Shown here in pieces: positions 22,033 through 34,420 of a stretch of 64,000 bases of DNA. This stretch comes from Heterohyrax brucei (Eukaryota; Chordata; Mammalia; Hyracoidea; Procaviidae), in contig CM053140.1 in the NCBI GenBank assembly GCA_028571685.1, positions 61,448,201-61,512,200 of the forward strand. Direction: 5' to 3'. Made by a program: the position numbers and the translations under genes. The notes under the pieces are model-generated. The model saw nothing but the letters and a program-made list of their open reading frames with translations. It did not search any database and was not told the origin of the DNA. The first letter of the stretch is position 1. Each line of letters begins with the position of its first letter.

Positions 22033-23270
22033 CAGTCCACAATAGCAAAAAGGTGGAATCAACCCAGATGCCCAACAATAGAAGAATGGATAGGTAAACT
22101 GTGGTACATATACTCAATGGAGCACTACGCAATGATAAAGAATAACGATGATTCCAGGAAACATCTCCTAACCTGGTTTCAACTGGAAGACATTATGTTG
22201 ACTGAGAGTAGTCAGCGACAAAAGGACAAATACTGTATGAGACCTCTACGATAAGATCTCAAAAACAGACTTGTGTATAGAAGAAAAGACTCTTTGACAG
22301 CTGCAAAGGAGGAGAGGGAGGGAGGGAGAGCAAGGGGGGGAGGGCTTAGTTTAGGTAGTTACTAGAAATCTAGTTGGGAGAAAGCGGTAACAGCACACAT
22401 TAGGAACAAGAACATTAAGTGGACTTCAGCATAAATTGAGTACTCCTTCCATCTTAACTCAATACTGCAAGGATAGAGTAGCTGGGGCGGGGGGCGGGGG
22501 ACCATGCTCTTAGGCGAATTCCAGGCCAATTGGCACAACTAGCATTTTGCTAAGAGAGCTCTCTGCACCCCACATTGGTGAGTGGCGTCTGGGGTCTTAA
22601 AAGCTGCCAAGCTGCCATCCAAGGACACAGCAAATGGTCCCAACTCAGCAGGAATGGATGCTCGCCGAGGGCCAGAACGGCATGCGGTAAAGACAACTGA
22701 GAAGACAGAGAGACCCACAAGAGTGGGTGCCTACATCGACCTGGGACCGGAAGAACCGGATGGTGCCCGGCCACCACCAGTGATAGCCATGACGGAGCTC
22801 ACAGAGAGGAGCCTCACTGGCAACACAAGAATAAAAAGAGGTGCATCATGAGATCTCCACTAAAAGACCTCAATTGATGGTCCAGCGGTTTTGGGGTTCC
22901 TCTGAGAGCATGGCCCCCGGCCCTGATGCTGCCCGTTCCCATAAATTATAACAAAGGTCCACTCTTTGGACAGGAATGGATTGGACTTGGCAATGCAGAG
23001 TAACCATATATTGGAAGCACTTTATGGTTCTATACATCTATAGGATATCATCTTGCTGACCTCTGGCTGGAGGAAGGGGAGTGGACGGAGAGGAGAGGAA
23101 AGGAGACTGCTGGGAGGATGAGACATGTATGGAGCAGAGAGGAATAGTGTGCAGTCACCGGACAGGGAGAGCAGTGGAAGCTGCATATAGGGGGGCATGT
23201 AAATTTACATGTGAATGTACATTTTCACTCAGTTATGTTAAATAAAAATAAAAAAAAATTTTTTTTAAAA
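22033..23270 (+). mobile_element. 5'-truncated young L1 inserted in the RTE
   Basis: 1,238 bases from the ORF2 end (acagtccacaatagcaaaaa) through the whole 3'UTR, nearly identical to copy C. It includes the G-rich tract (22306-22345) and a stop-free 89-codon frame. Flanked by an exact 13-bp duplication agaaatagaaaca (22020-22032 and 23271-23283). The tail is an unusual A-run with an internal T-run. Confidence 0.94.
22306..22345 (+). other. G-rich polypurine tract, second copy
   Basis: Purine run with gggagggagggagagcaagg followed by a G7 run and aggg, matching the tract at 9395-9433. Confidence 0.7.
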
Positions 23271-23283
23271 AGAAATAGAAACA

Positions 23284-23560
23284 AAGATGACAAGACTTCA
23301 TCTCATATACTTTGGACATATTATCAGGGGAGATCAGTCCCTGGAGAAGGACACCATGCTGGGTAAAGCAGAGGATCAGTGAAAGAGAGGGAAGATCTTC
23401 AATGATATGGACTGACACAGTGGCTGTGACACTGAGCTCAAGCACACCAACCAACTGTGAAGGACGACACAGGACCAGGCAGTTTTATTCTGTTGTGTGT
23501 TGTATTCTGTTGTGCTATGAGTCAGAATCAATTCAAGAGAACCTAACAACAACCCATGAG
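23284..23560 (+). mobile_element. RTE (BovB-like) 3' fragment, right part
   Basis: tatactttggacatattatc, atcagtccctggagaaggac, ggcagttttattctgttgtg, then gagtcagaatcaattcaaga and cctaacaacaac at the end. Confidence 0.85.
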
Positions 23561-23589
23561 TACTGTGTTCCCCAAATGCTCAATATTTG

Positions 23590-23770
23590 CTCTAAGTAAA
23601 AACGAGAAGGGTGGCAGGGAAGCTAGATTTAACAGAAACAGATTAGAATGGAAATAATAACAACACTGCTATATTACGAAAAATGCAAACTACGTCACTG
23701 AGCAACACGTATAGCAGCTTAAATGGAAACAATCTGGTGTGTAAACTTTCATTAAAAACAATAAATTACA
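23590..23770 (+). mobile_element. Old L1 3'UTR (copy E), right part
   Basis: actacgtcactgagcaacac and aaatggaaacaatctggtgt parallel the end of the 11.3-12.0 kb fragment (accaatgtcactgaataatc). Confidence 0.55.
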
Positions 23771-23794
23771 AGTTCTAAGACTACAAGTGTAACT

Positions 23795-23832
23795 GTAACT
23801 GTATATATGTGTATGTGTGTGTATATATGAAA
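23795..23832 (+). repeat. (TG/TA) microsatellite
   Basis: tgtatatatgtgtatgtgtg followed by tgtatatatg. Confidence 0.8.
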
Positions 23833-23867
23833 GAATGCATTACTCAGCCTCAATGTATGATGTTAAC

Positions 23868-24382
23868 TAAATGCCAGGGGTCCACGCATGGTGCCTGGCC
23901 ACTACCAAAGACTGCTCTTACAGGGAACTCAACAAAGAGCCCCTGACGGAGCAGGAGGAATGTGGGGTACAGAACTCAAACTCCAGAAAAAAGACGAGGC
24001 TTGATGGTCTGACCGACTGGAGAAGACTCTCCAGAAGACATGGCCCTCAGACCCTCTGTTAGCCCAGAACTGAAACCATTCTGGAAGCTAACTCAGCAGA
24101 CAAAGATTAAATCAGTATACATATAGGACACAAAATGACACTGGTGAAGACTGCAATTCTTGGCTTGGGTAGATCAGGGGACTACTTGGGCAGCTCCTCT
24201 CCAGAGACAAGGGGGGCAAGAGCTGGTTAAATGGACGTGAAAATACGGGGTGAAGGGGAGGTACATGCTGTCACAGCATCAGGGGAGCAGGTAAAAATTA
24301 CACGGCAAAGTGGAAGTCTTTGTATGAGAAACTGACTGGAACTGTAAACTTGCACTAAAACATAATGAATAAATAAATAAAT
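23868..24382 (+). mobile_element. L1 3'UTR, second subfamily
   Basis: gtgcctggccactaccaaag, cagggaactcaacaaagagc, gggcagctcctctccagaga and the tail ggaactgtaaacttgcacta, followed by (AATA)n. Its closest relative in the window is 31.2-31.8 kb. Confidence 0.82.
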
Positions 24383-24496
24383 GCCAGCGGCCCGAGTCTT
24401 GAGCTAAGCCATCTATGCAGGAAGACAGGGCAGTCATGGTCTAAAGGAATCAGCAAGGATAAAATAAAAGGCTCTCCAGGGAATATCCTTAGTTTG

Positions 24497-24559
24497 GGGA
24501 GAGTCTCTGAGTGATGTAATGGTTAATGGCTCAGCTGCTAATCAAAAAGTTGCTGGTTT
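24497..24559 (+). mobile_element. AfroSINE-type SINE (long variant), left part, interrupted
   Basis: tgatgtaatggttaatggct and cagctgctaatcaaaaagtt; interrupted at 24559 by two successive L1 tails and resumed at 25593. Confidence 0.85.
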
Positions 24560-24801
24560 ACTTTATGGTTCTATACATCTATAGGATATCATCTTGCTGA
24601 CCTCTGGCTGGAGGAAGGGGAGTGGACGGGGAGGAGGGGAAAGGAGACTGTTGGGAGGATGAGACATGTATGGAGCAGAGAGGAATAGTGTGCAGTCACC
24701 AGACAGGGAGAGCAGTGGAAGCTGCATATAGGGGGGCATGTAAATTTACATGTGAATGTACATTTTTACTCAGTTATGTTAAATAAAAATAAAAATTAAA
24801 A
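24560..24801 (+). mobile_element. Very short L1 3' end, first insertion in the SINE
   Basis: About 242 bases from actttatggttctatacat to the poly-A. Flanked by aaaaagttgctggttt at 24544-24559 and 24802-24817 (16 bp, exact). Confidence 0.92.
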
Positions 24802-24817
24802 AAAAAGTTGCTGGTTT

Positions 24818-25576
24818 GAGGGCAGGGGGCAGGGGACCACGCTCTTAGGCGAAATCGAGGCCAACTGGCACAACTAGCATTTTGCTAAGAGAGCTCTCTG
24901 CACTCCACATTGGTGAGTGGCGTCTGGGGTCTTAAAAGCTGCCAAGCTGCCATCTGAGGACACAGCAAATGGGCCCAACTCAGCAGGAACGGATGCTCAC
25001 CGAAGACCAAAATGACATGCGGTAGAGACAACCTAGAAAACAGAGAGACCCGCAAGAGTGGGTGCCTTCATCGACTTGGGACCAGAAGAACCGGATGGTA
25101 CCCGGCCACCACCAGTGATAGCCATGATGGAGCTCACTAGGTTGACACAAGAATAAAAAGGGGTGCATCCTGAGATCTCCACTAAAAGACCTCAATTGAT
25201 GGCCCAGCGGTTTCGGGGTTCCCCTGAGAGCATGGCCCCCAGCTCTGATGCTGCCCTTTCCCATAAATTATAACAAAGGTCCACTCTTTAGACAGGAATG
25301 GACTGGACTTGGCAATGCAGAGTGACCATATATTGTTTGCACTTTATGGTTCTATACATCTATAGGGTATCATCCTGCTGACCTCTGGCTGGAAGAAGGA
25401 GAGTGGGTGGAGAGGAGCGTAAAGGAGGCTGTTGGAGGATGAGACATGTATGGAGCAGAGAGGAATAGTGTGCTGTCATCAGACAGGGAGAGCAGTGGAA
25501 GCTGCATATAGGTGGGCATGTAAATTTATACGGGAATGTACATTTTCACTCAGTTATGTTAAATAAAAAAGAAAAA
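24818..25576 (+). mobile_element. L1 3' end, second insertion at the same SINE site
   Basis: About 759 bases of 3'UTR, from a G-rich piece (gggcagggggcaggggacca) to the poly-A, including gcgtctggggtcttaaaagc. Flanked by aaaaagttgctggtttgag at 24802-24820 and 25577-25595 (19 bp). It differs at many positions from the neighbouring tail, so it is not a duplicate of it. Confidence 0.92.
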
Positions 25577-25592
25577 AAAAAGTTGCTGGTTT

Positions 25593-25740
25593 GAGTTCAC
25601 CCAGAGATATTTTAGAATAAAAGCCTGGTGCTCCACTTCTGGAAAATCAGCCATTGGAAACACTATGGAGCACAGTTCTATTGTGACATACATAAACTCA
25701 CTTCCACAGCAACTGGTGATTTTTAAGTTTGAGAAAGTTA
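25593..25740 (+). mobile_element. AfroSINE-type SINE (long variant), right part
   Basis: gagttcacccagagatattt, aaaagcctggtgctccactt, aaaatcagccattggaaaca and the tail near ccacagcaactgg complete the SINE begun at 24497. Confidence 0.85.
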
Positions 25741-25929
25741 AAACCTTTCAATGACAAAGTAAAGATAAACTTACAGCCATTGTAGGTTAAGAATGGTAAA
25801 CATGTCAGAGGTCAGTGTCAACACACTACTGGAAGAAGGTGACACCAAATTAAAGAAAATGAAAGTACAAGCAGAATCAAAGAGAATATTTACCCACTGA
25901 CTGAATTTTGCCTGGCTACCCAGAATTAG

Positions 25930-26095
25930 GAAACCTTGGTGGTGTAGTGGTTAAGGACTACAGCTGCTATCCAAAAAGCAGTAGTTCAAATCCACCAGGT
26001 GCTCCCTGGAAACTCTATGGGGCAGTTCTACTCTATCCCATAGGGTCACTATGAGTCAGAATTGACTTGAAGGCAGTGGGTTGTTGGTTTTGATT
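25930..26095 (+). mobile_element. AfroSINE-type SINE
   Basis: aaaccttggtggtgtagtgg, ctggaaactctatggggcag, tagggtcactatgagtcaga. Confidence 0.92.
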
Positions 26096-27110
26096 TATCT
26101 AGAATCATCTCTCACAGGCTGTATCCAAATAGTGCTGGCAAAGTGAGAAAGCTCCGTGGAACTGTCCTCTAAATTTCCTTTCCCTAGAGCAGAGCTGCTA
26201 CCTATCCCAGCCTCTTACAATCCAGTACAGAGGCCACAGCTCAACCATGAGTCTTAACATTTTTTTCCATTTCATCAGCTACTTTATCTCAGAGCAGTTT
26301 ACACAGAAAACAGTTCACTATAATAAAACAATTTCAAATGGAAAGACATGACCTTGGGCTTTGCATGATAATAAAACCTTTAATGTTATTCACAGAAAAA
26401 AAAATCTTAGGTGACAAAATTGTTAAAAATAAGTACATCACACCTTAAGATAACTACTCACCTAGATAAGATGCATAGCATTCTAGCGATACTCTACAGT
26501 ATGCTGATCCACATTCATCTTAACTGTTAAGTAAAAATGTATTTGTACAGGCCAGAGAAAAATTCCCCAAGCTTCTTTCCTTCATTTGCCTACAACAACC
26601 TCAGTTTGGCCAAAAGATCAAGGTTTTGAGGTTTTTAACTATATTAAATGTATTTTTAAGTATTAAAGTTACACTTTAATAAAATTAAACTAAGCAATAA
26701 TTCATTTATAGTTTTAACTATTACAATCTTAAATATATTTATATTTGTCATAGTAGAAAATATGGGATACAAAGACCAAAAGGAGTGCACACATAACTTT
26801 TTAAAAAATAAACATACAAACAAATCTGAATAGCTTTCCTCACCCCAAAATATTTTATGGTCTCTAAATTTCACCTAATTTTAGATGACTTATAGGATTT
26901 TTAAAGTATTACATATTACCTCAACACATTCTTAAGCTTTTGAGCTATATTTAAAGAGCCTCATGCTAAAAACCTGTCACATTTCACACTACGAAAATAA
27001 AACTTAAATACAACTGGTTCCTTAGTTTGGAGGGTTAAGGTTTCCTGGCATCCCAGTTAAGTGGCCTAATAATGTGTTTGGGATTTCTGTTCTACCTCCT
27101 AGTCCATTGT
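26096..27110. other. Unique intronic sequence
   Basis: AT-rich, no exon or repeat recognised. Confidence 0.5.
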
Positions 27111-28020
27111 GTCACTCTGGGGTCTTAAAAACTTGAAAGCAGCCAACAAAGGTACAATAAACAGTCTCTGTTTACCTGGAGAAAGACAGAAAGGAGGAGA
27201 ATCAGGAATAGGAAGAGGATTAAGAAAGTGTGGCTAACTGCCACAATGACAACTGCTTCCTCTGTCACAAGGCCAAAAGAACTGAGTAGTGCCCAGGTAC
27301 CATTACTGAACATTTTGATCAAAGCTTCCACAGAAGGCTCCTGATCAAAAGGGGGAAATACAAAACAGAATGCCAAATTTTCTTGGACTTTCTACAGCTA
27401 AGGAGGTTTGGTGAACTCCTGAAACTATCGCCCTAACTAATCTTTTACCTTAAATCAACAATATCATCTCAGGCCTTCTTAAAACCAAACAACACTTCAG
27501 CTTACCTACAAAAGATTCTCTGCCTTGAGCATTATGCTCTTTTAAGAAAAGAACTATATGTATGGGATCACACTGACAACAGCAACTGCAAAGATTAGAT
27601 AAGAACTTTAGGAGGCAATGAGTATATATTAACAGAGGTAGGAACAACTCAGAAAAGGAAGGTGTCACTGAATTGCACAAGCAGAAACGGCTGAATTAGT
27701 AGTGTATGTTCTGCTGTCTCAAAAACAAAACAAAACAAAAAAGTTTGGCTTAATTAGTAAATATCCACTTTGAACATTACAATCTTCTTAAAAAAAAACT
27801 AGCTGTACAGTATTACATTAACAGCAACTGGAAAGATTAGTTAGGAACTAAGGACAGTTAAGTTTGTGCTAACAGAGGAGGAACAACTTGGAAAGTCTGC
27901 GGGAATGGCTGCAAAACTGGAAAAAGATAGCAACATTACTGAATCATACACACAGAAACTGTTAGTGCATGTTTTGCTGTGCATATTCTTAACAACAAAA
28001 TAAATTTTGAAAAACTTCAG
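27110..28020 (+). mobile_element. Old L1 3'UTR with a duplicated tail
   Basis: Signature ctggggtcttaaaaactt at about 27118, then ggccaaaagaactgagtagt and gaaggctcctgatcaaaagg. The tail occurs twice: 27574-27715 and 27817-28005 share acagcaactg(c/g)aaagatta, aacagagg(t)aggaacaact, and a gtgtatgttctgctgt / gtgcatgttttgctgt end. Confidence 0.7.
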
Positions 28021-28880
28021 TCATATATTTTAAGCACATTTTAAAGAGTTCATTACTAAAAGAGGGGAAAATTCAGCCATTAGAAGGATTTGCTAGAAAA
28101 ATTCTACCTTCAGGCAGGGAAATTGTAACTTTAAAAGGTAAAAATGTAAAATAAAACAAAGAGACTATAAAAAAGTAATTGCTCTGAAAGTTATTAATAA
28201 TGATAACTTCAAAATTCAGGCATGAAAATAAATCTCAAAAGTTTGTTTTCTAAAGGAAAAGGTAGTGTGTCAAGAACTTTCAAAGCAGCCAGATCTGGGA
28301 TGAATTTCTAACTCTCTTCCTGACAGTACCAGTTTCTTCAGCAGTATAGAGTCATGATGAGAGAAATGGATGTAAAGTACCCAACACAAGAGTTTCCTTC
28401 CCTTCTAATACTGGCAGCTTGCATCATAGTCTACTGCGTTGTTCTTTTCATTTGTTCACTGGTAAATTTTAAACTTTACTCCATTATATCAAACGGCCTC
28501 TTGAAAAAAAAAAGCTAAGGAAGTAAACCTGCCAGCTTTGGCTCAGCAGTGTGGCAGAACTTGCTGGCAAACAATCACTTTATATTAAGTTATTCAGTCT
28601 CTACAGTAAAAGGGGCCTACAATTCTTACCTAGAACACATACAGAATATAAGCAAAACTCAAAAGAAATAAAAGGGCTTTAGCATTACTGCTCTTGCAGA
28701 AAAAAGACTTCTGCAATTGTAAGAGAAAACTCAGTATTCTTTGTGCTCCTCTCCATATTATCAAGTTTACAGTTCCTAAATTTCAAGTCGAATTCTGGCA
28801 AACAGTTCTTTGATCTTGCAGTGTACTTTGCTGTAATAGTTTTGATTTGTTTTTAAAGCTAAGGAGGAAAAAGTACATAC
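28021..28880. other. Unique intronic sequence
   Basis: No repeat or exon recognised. Confidence 0.5.
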
Positions 28881-28884
28881 ACAG

Positions 28885-29025
28885 CTCGGGCTCTAGAATC
28901 AAAAGACCTGATTACAAAACCAGGTTCTATCTGGTAACTAAGCTTCAGTTTCTTCATCTCTCAAAACAGGACAGTATCTCCCTCCATAGAACTGTAATGA
29001 GGATTAAATACAGGTAAGGTACAGT
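28885..29025 (+). mobile_element. MIR SINE
   Basis: cagtttcttcatctctcaaa, agaactgtaatgaggattaaa: MIR 3' core. Confidence 0.75.
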
Positions 29026-29039
29026 CCCCATACATACTA

Positions 29040-29195
29040 AAAACCCAACCCGTTGTCATGAATCAATTCCAACTCATAGCAATATTACACAGTAGAACTG
29101 CCCTATAGTTTCCAAGGAGCAGTTGCTAGATTCAAACTGTCACCCTGGTTAGCACTCAAGTTTTGAACTTCTATACCAACACAGCTCCAAAACAT
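29040..29195 (-). mobile_element. AfroSINE-type SINE
   Basis: Reverse orientation: aatcaattccaactcatagc, agtagaactgccctatagtt, tccaaggagcag. Confidence 0.85.
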
Positions 29196-29287
29196 ACTAA
29201 GTGCTTATTAATAAATGTTTAACATTTATATTATCATCCAGAGTCCTGCTTATTATCATAAACATTAATAAGCACTTAACATGTACT

Positions 29288-29440
29288 GAAGCCATGGTAG
29301 CACAGCAGTTAAGAGCTCAGGCTACTAACCCAAAGGCTGGCAGCTCAAATCCACCAGCTGTTCTGGAAATCCTATGAGACAGTTCTACTCCATCCTATCA
29401 GGTTGCTGTGAGTCAGAACTGATTTGATGATAACACATCT
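29288..29440 (+). mobile_element. AfroSINE-type SINE
   Basis: gccatggtagcacagcagtt, ggctggcagctcaaatccac, ggttgctgtgagtcagaact. Confidence 0.85.
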
Positions 29441-29449
29441 TTCGTTCTA

Positions 29450-29600
29450 TTATCATCAGGGGCATAGCAATTAGGAGCTATGACTGCTAACCAGCAGTCT
29501 GAATCCACTATGTGCTCTTTGGAAACTATGGGGCAGTTCTACTCCTTCCTTCAGAGTCGTTGTGTTGGGTTGGGCTGGGTTGGGTTGGATTAGACTTGGT
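29450..29600 (+). mobile_element. AfroSINE-type SINE
   Basis: gggcatagcaattaggagct, gactgctaaccagcagtctg, tttggaaactatggggcagt; the tail has turned into a TTGGG-type simple repeat (about 29563-29590). Confidence 0.82.
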
Positions 29601-31190
29601 TTATGATCAGACCTCACGGATCAGACATCTTCGTACCAATGACAGTGGTTGATGAGGGTAATGATTCTCAAGCTAGATTGGCCCCCTTCATTTCACATTG
29701 TCCGTTGCTAGGTGTCCTCCACCGACACTGCCATCTTTCTCTGGTTTACATTAATGCAAATCTGAAGGACTTCTGTTCTTCCCCCAAAATTTCAGAACAC
29801 CTCCTGGGAAAGACAATGGAAAACACAATACTTCCTGCCCTATAATAGTTCAACCCAGGAAGTGAAATAAACACTTGAACTGGTAGGAAATTTTACTACT
29901 TTCTAACAACCACAGGATATCTACCACACGACTACATATGTGGCTCACAATTGCAACATTGCAAGTATCCCTCAAGTTTCCTTGTACTGCTCATTATCTC
30001 ATGTGTTTGGCTCAACAGAACTGTTTTATAACACATGTCAATTCTAAACTGGGTCGTTCTGGCTCTCTAGATGGGAAACTGACTCAAAGGCAAAAGGGTT
30101 TAGTTTTTTGTTTAGATGAAAAATAGGTCTGCCATTTAACATTAACAATTTGCTAAACGACCTGTATAAAACTGCTCAGTAAATCAGATGTGATTCCTTG
30201 TGACAGGTGATAGTGCTCCATATTAAGGGAGAGCCCACAGTAAGCCTTCAAGAATTACTTTTGAGCTGCACAGCACAACCAGATCTTAGATCTTAAAGCT
30301 ATGATAAAGACTGACCCCAAGTTTGATGTGCTCACTCATTTTTCCAGGGACCTAAGATTTCAACTTCAGTCACCAAATTCTGTACACACCTCGGTCTCAT
30401 ACTCTTCTCCATTTCTCACATCAGGGCTGTTGGAGTAGCTATCCAATTAGTTTCAGCTCTTATCCATTCTAATCCTCTACTGCCAATCCAATCTTCCAAA
30501 AACAACCCTGAATAAAAACCACTCCATGTATAAAACATTCTCAAAAACCCTGTTGCCTACTGGCCTAAATCTTAGACAGGCACTCAAAGGTCCTTATTTT
30601 GTGACCATGTCCTTTTTTCCCAATTTCACTTAAAGCCCAAAGGGTTAACAACTTATGTATTCAACAAATTTCTACTTAAGCTCTATCATATGCCAAACTC
30701 TAGAGGCTGGGATAATGAAACAAATTAATATTTCTACTACGGTAAAGAACTATGATACACAGGCTGCCGTTTTTGTAGTAGTAAGGGGACAGCACAACTG
30801 ACAAGTCTGACTTAGAAGTGTGCTTGTGCCTGTTTCTTAAACAGGGGAAGTACTTGACAATTAGTGAAATATATCAGTTCTTTTTCCTAGTTACTTCTCC
30901 AGGACTGGCAATGTAAACAAATCATAAAAATTCCATCTATACTTTAACTAATCTGATTAAAACATTCTAATCCTTCCATCACACCAGGAAGTTAAACAAA
31001 CCAGAACTGGCTAAATGCTCAGCAAAATACTATACTTGGATTCCAGCTATGGTTTCAAATCAGTAAGATTAAACATGTTAAAATTAACCAAAATGAAACA
31101 AGAGCTTAGAGCAAGAAGACACAGTTGGGTAATCCTAAAAGGTGCAACCACTCTTCTCTGACACAAAATACTAGAAACATCAGTTCTATT
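29601..31190. other. Mostly unique intronic sequence
   Basis: A weak L2/MIR-like piece at 30.65-30.73 kb (ctatcatatgccaaactcta). No exon recognised. Confidence 0.5.
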
Positions 31191-31203
31191 TCAAATAAAT
31201 TTC

Positions 31204-31806
31204 TCACCTAAGATACATTAATTGGTCCCAACCCAAGTGGAACAAAAGAGAATGAAGGCCAGATTCCAGGAACCTGAGACTAAAGGAACTAGATGATGTC
31301 TGTCTGCCACCCATGACTGCCCTGACAGGGAACACAACAGAGAGTCCCTGACGGAACAGGAGAAAAGTGAAGTACAGAACTCAAATTCTAGTAAAAACAC
31401 CAGACATAACGGTCTGACTGATGCTGGAAGGACCCCAGAAGACTTGGCCCCCAGACTCTGTTAGCCCAAAACTAAAACCATCCCAACATCAACTCTTCAG
31501 ACAAAGATTAAACCAGACATAAAATGATTCTTGTAAAGAGCGTGCTTCTTACTCTTAGCTCAAGCAGACATACGAAACTAACTGGGCAGCTCCTGTTAAG
31601 AGTTAGAGATAAGAAAGCAGAAAGGGACAAGAGCTGGCTGAATGGACATGGAAACACAGAGTGGAAAGGAGGAGTGTACTGTCACATTACAGGGAGCGCA
31701 ATTAGGGTCCCATAACGATGTGTGTATAAATTTTTTTATGAAACTATATTGAACTGTAAACTTCACTTAAGGCACAATAAAAAATAAATGTAAGTTAAAA
31801 AAGAAA
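31204..31806 (+). mobile_element. 5'-truncated L1, second 3'UTR subfamily
   Basis: ctgacagggaacacaacaga, gcccccagactctgttagcc, ctgggcagctcctgttaaga, tail gaactgtaaacttcacttaa. Flanked by an exact 13-bp duplication tcaaataaatttc (31191-31203 and 31807-31819). Confidence 0.9.
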
Positions 31807-31819
31807 TCAAATAAATTTC

Positions 31820-32650
<831 letters not shown>

Positions 32651-33359
32651 TTATTATCTGTTTTTTTAAAGCATTCAGTAATTTAATACACATCAGTATA
32701 AAAATTTCAGTCCCACGTCTTTTGTAATATAATCATCTTGTTTCCACGGATCAGCTAGATGTTTTACAGTATATACACAAACGCCTAAACTAAAACCTAC
32801 ATTTTTAAGTTCTGAGTGTGTGTTTATGAAAATACTGGAAGGCACTCAAATCAGAACTCAATAATGCAAGGGAAACTTTTGTGCATACCTTCAAAACATA
32901 ATATAGAACTAGGTATCAGTCAATCACTTCTCTACCCAAGTTATCTGTACCTTAAGCCAACTGAGGTAAATACTTATTAATGAATAGCAGCTTTTCAAAA
33001 TGTCACAACTTTACAGCTGGAACAGATACATACCAACAAATCAAACAAAAACCTAAGGCCCATATATAATGAGCAATCACTCAGACTGTCTAAATATGAA
33101 AGAATCCTTTAATATGTCCAATATACACACAGGACACTCCTTGAAGAAACAAGATCCTCTAAACAAGAAGAGCAACACAATGTTCTTAGTCTGAACTTTT
33201 TCCTCAGCTGCCACTGACGAAAAAAATTCAAGACTTCTACTAATAACTTACAATTATAATTTTAAATATATCACTCTATTAGTACTTCATATCCTATAAA
33301 CAGAAGATCAAACCAAATTCAAACACCTTATTGCTACAGAAAGTCTCACTGCAAAAAAC

Positions 33360-33605
33360 CAAAGGCTTCAAAACACAACAATGTGGCAAGTATACTGCAG
33401 ACATTACTTAATCATCTTGAAAACAATGAAAGGATTATTATCCCTACTTCACAGATGAAAACAAACAGGTCACATTTTTAAGTTGCTGAGCATATACTTG
33501 TTTCCCTTACCTTTGAGGTACAGAAAGATTATGTACAGAAAGGTGATGTACCCAAGGCCATTCAGCTTATAAATAGCAGAGAAGCAATTCAAACTTGAAT
33601 CTATT
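33360..33605 (-). mobile_element. MIR-like fragments
   Basis: ccctacttcacagatgaaaa and acccaaggccattcagctta are MIR-core-like in reverse; diverged. Confidence 0.5.
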
Positions 33606-34339
33606 TGTGCCCAAACCTAGTTTGTTCTTTCAAACCCCTTGCTACTCCCCAGTAATTCGATACAGAGTACTATTTCTCTCACCATGCATCTGCCACTCTG
33701 GAAGGATCTAGAGTCCTAAAATGTTACTATGAAACATTACTGTTTCTTACAACCAAAAGCACATTTGCTGCAAGATAGAACAGTTGTTATTCCTTGGCAC
33801 TTTAAAAAAAAAAATACACAGTAATGAATCAGTTACCAATTAAAAACATGCCTCATCTACAGCCACCAGAGTCCAATCCCAAGGCCGACTATCAACCAAC
33901 AGTCCAAGTCTACAAATGTCTTATCTCTTCCTAGCCCTACTATGACATTTCAAAAATGACCACAAAAAATTATGAGAAATTTATTATTTCTCTTCATGAA
34001 GACACAATGGAATTTGTAATTTCTCCAACACCTAATTTGGAAAAGTCTAGTTTCCGTTAATTCCAATCCATTAGAACCTTACTAGGGTACTGGGTTAGTC
34101 CAGCCAACGTATACTTTTGTGTCTGTTTTCATGAATGATAGAATCTTTCCCATGTTCAAGTGCCAAAACTGGAAAGTCATAGTTGTGTTTAACCGTCAGT
34201 CCCTGCAAAGTGCAAATCAGCCTTTTTTGTCTCATTTGCAAAAGAATTCATAACTCTCATTACCACTAGCAGCCTGTCCCATTTTCTTCTATCACGGAAC
34301 CTCAATCTAACAGTATTTGTTCTAGAGCAGGCCAAAATC

Positions 34340-34420
34340 CATCAAGTTTTGCCAACTAAAACCAGCAGCAACCTCTCTGAGCCTGTTTCCTCATCTAGAT
34401 AGTGGAAGAAATCCTTCGTC
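34340..34420 (+). mobile_element. MIR-like fragment
   Basis: ctctctgagcctgtttcctc then atctagatagtgg resembles the MIR core. Confidence 0.5.

Noticed and set aside
24980-25264. 94-codon minus-strand frame
   Set aside because: Antisense to an L1 3'UTR; composition-driven.
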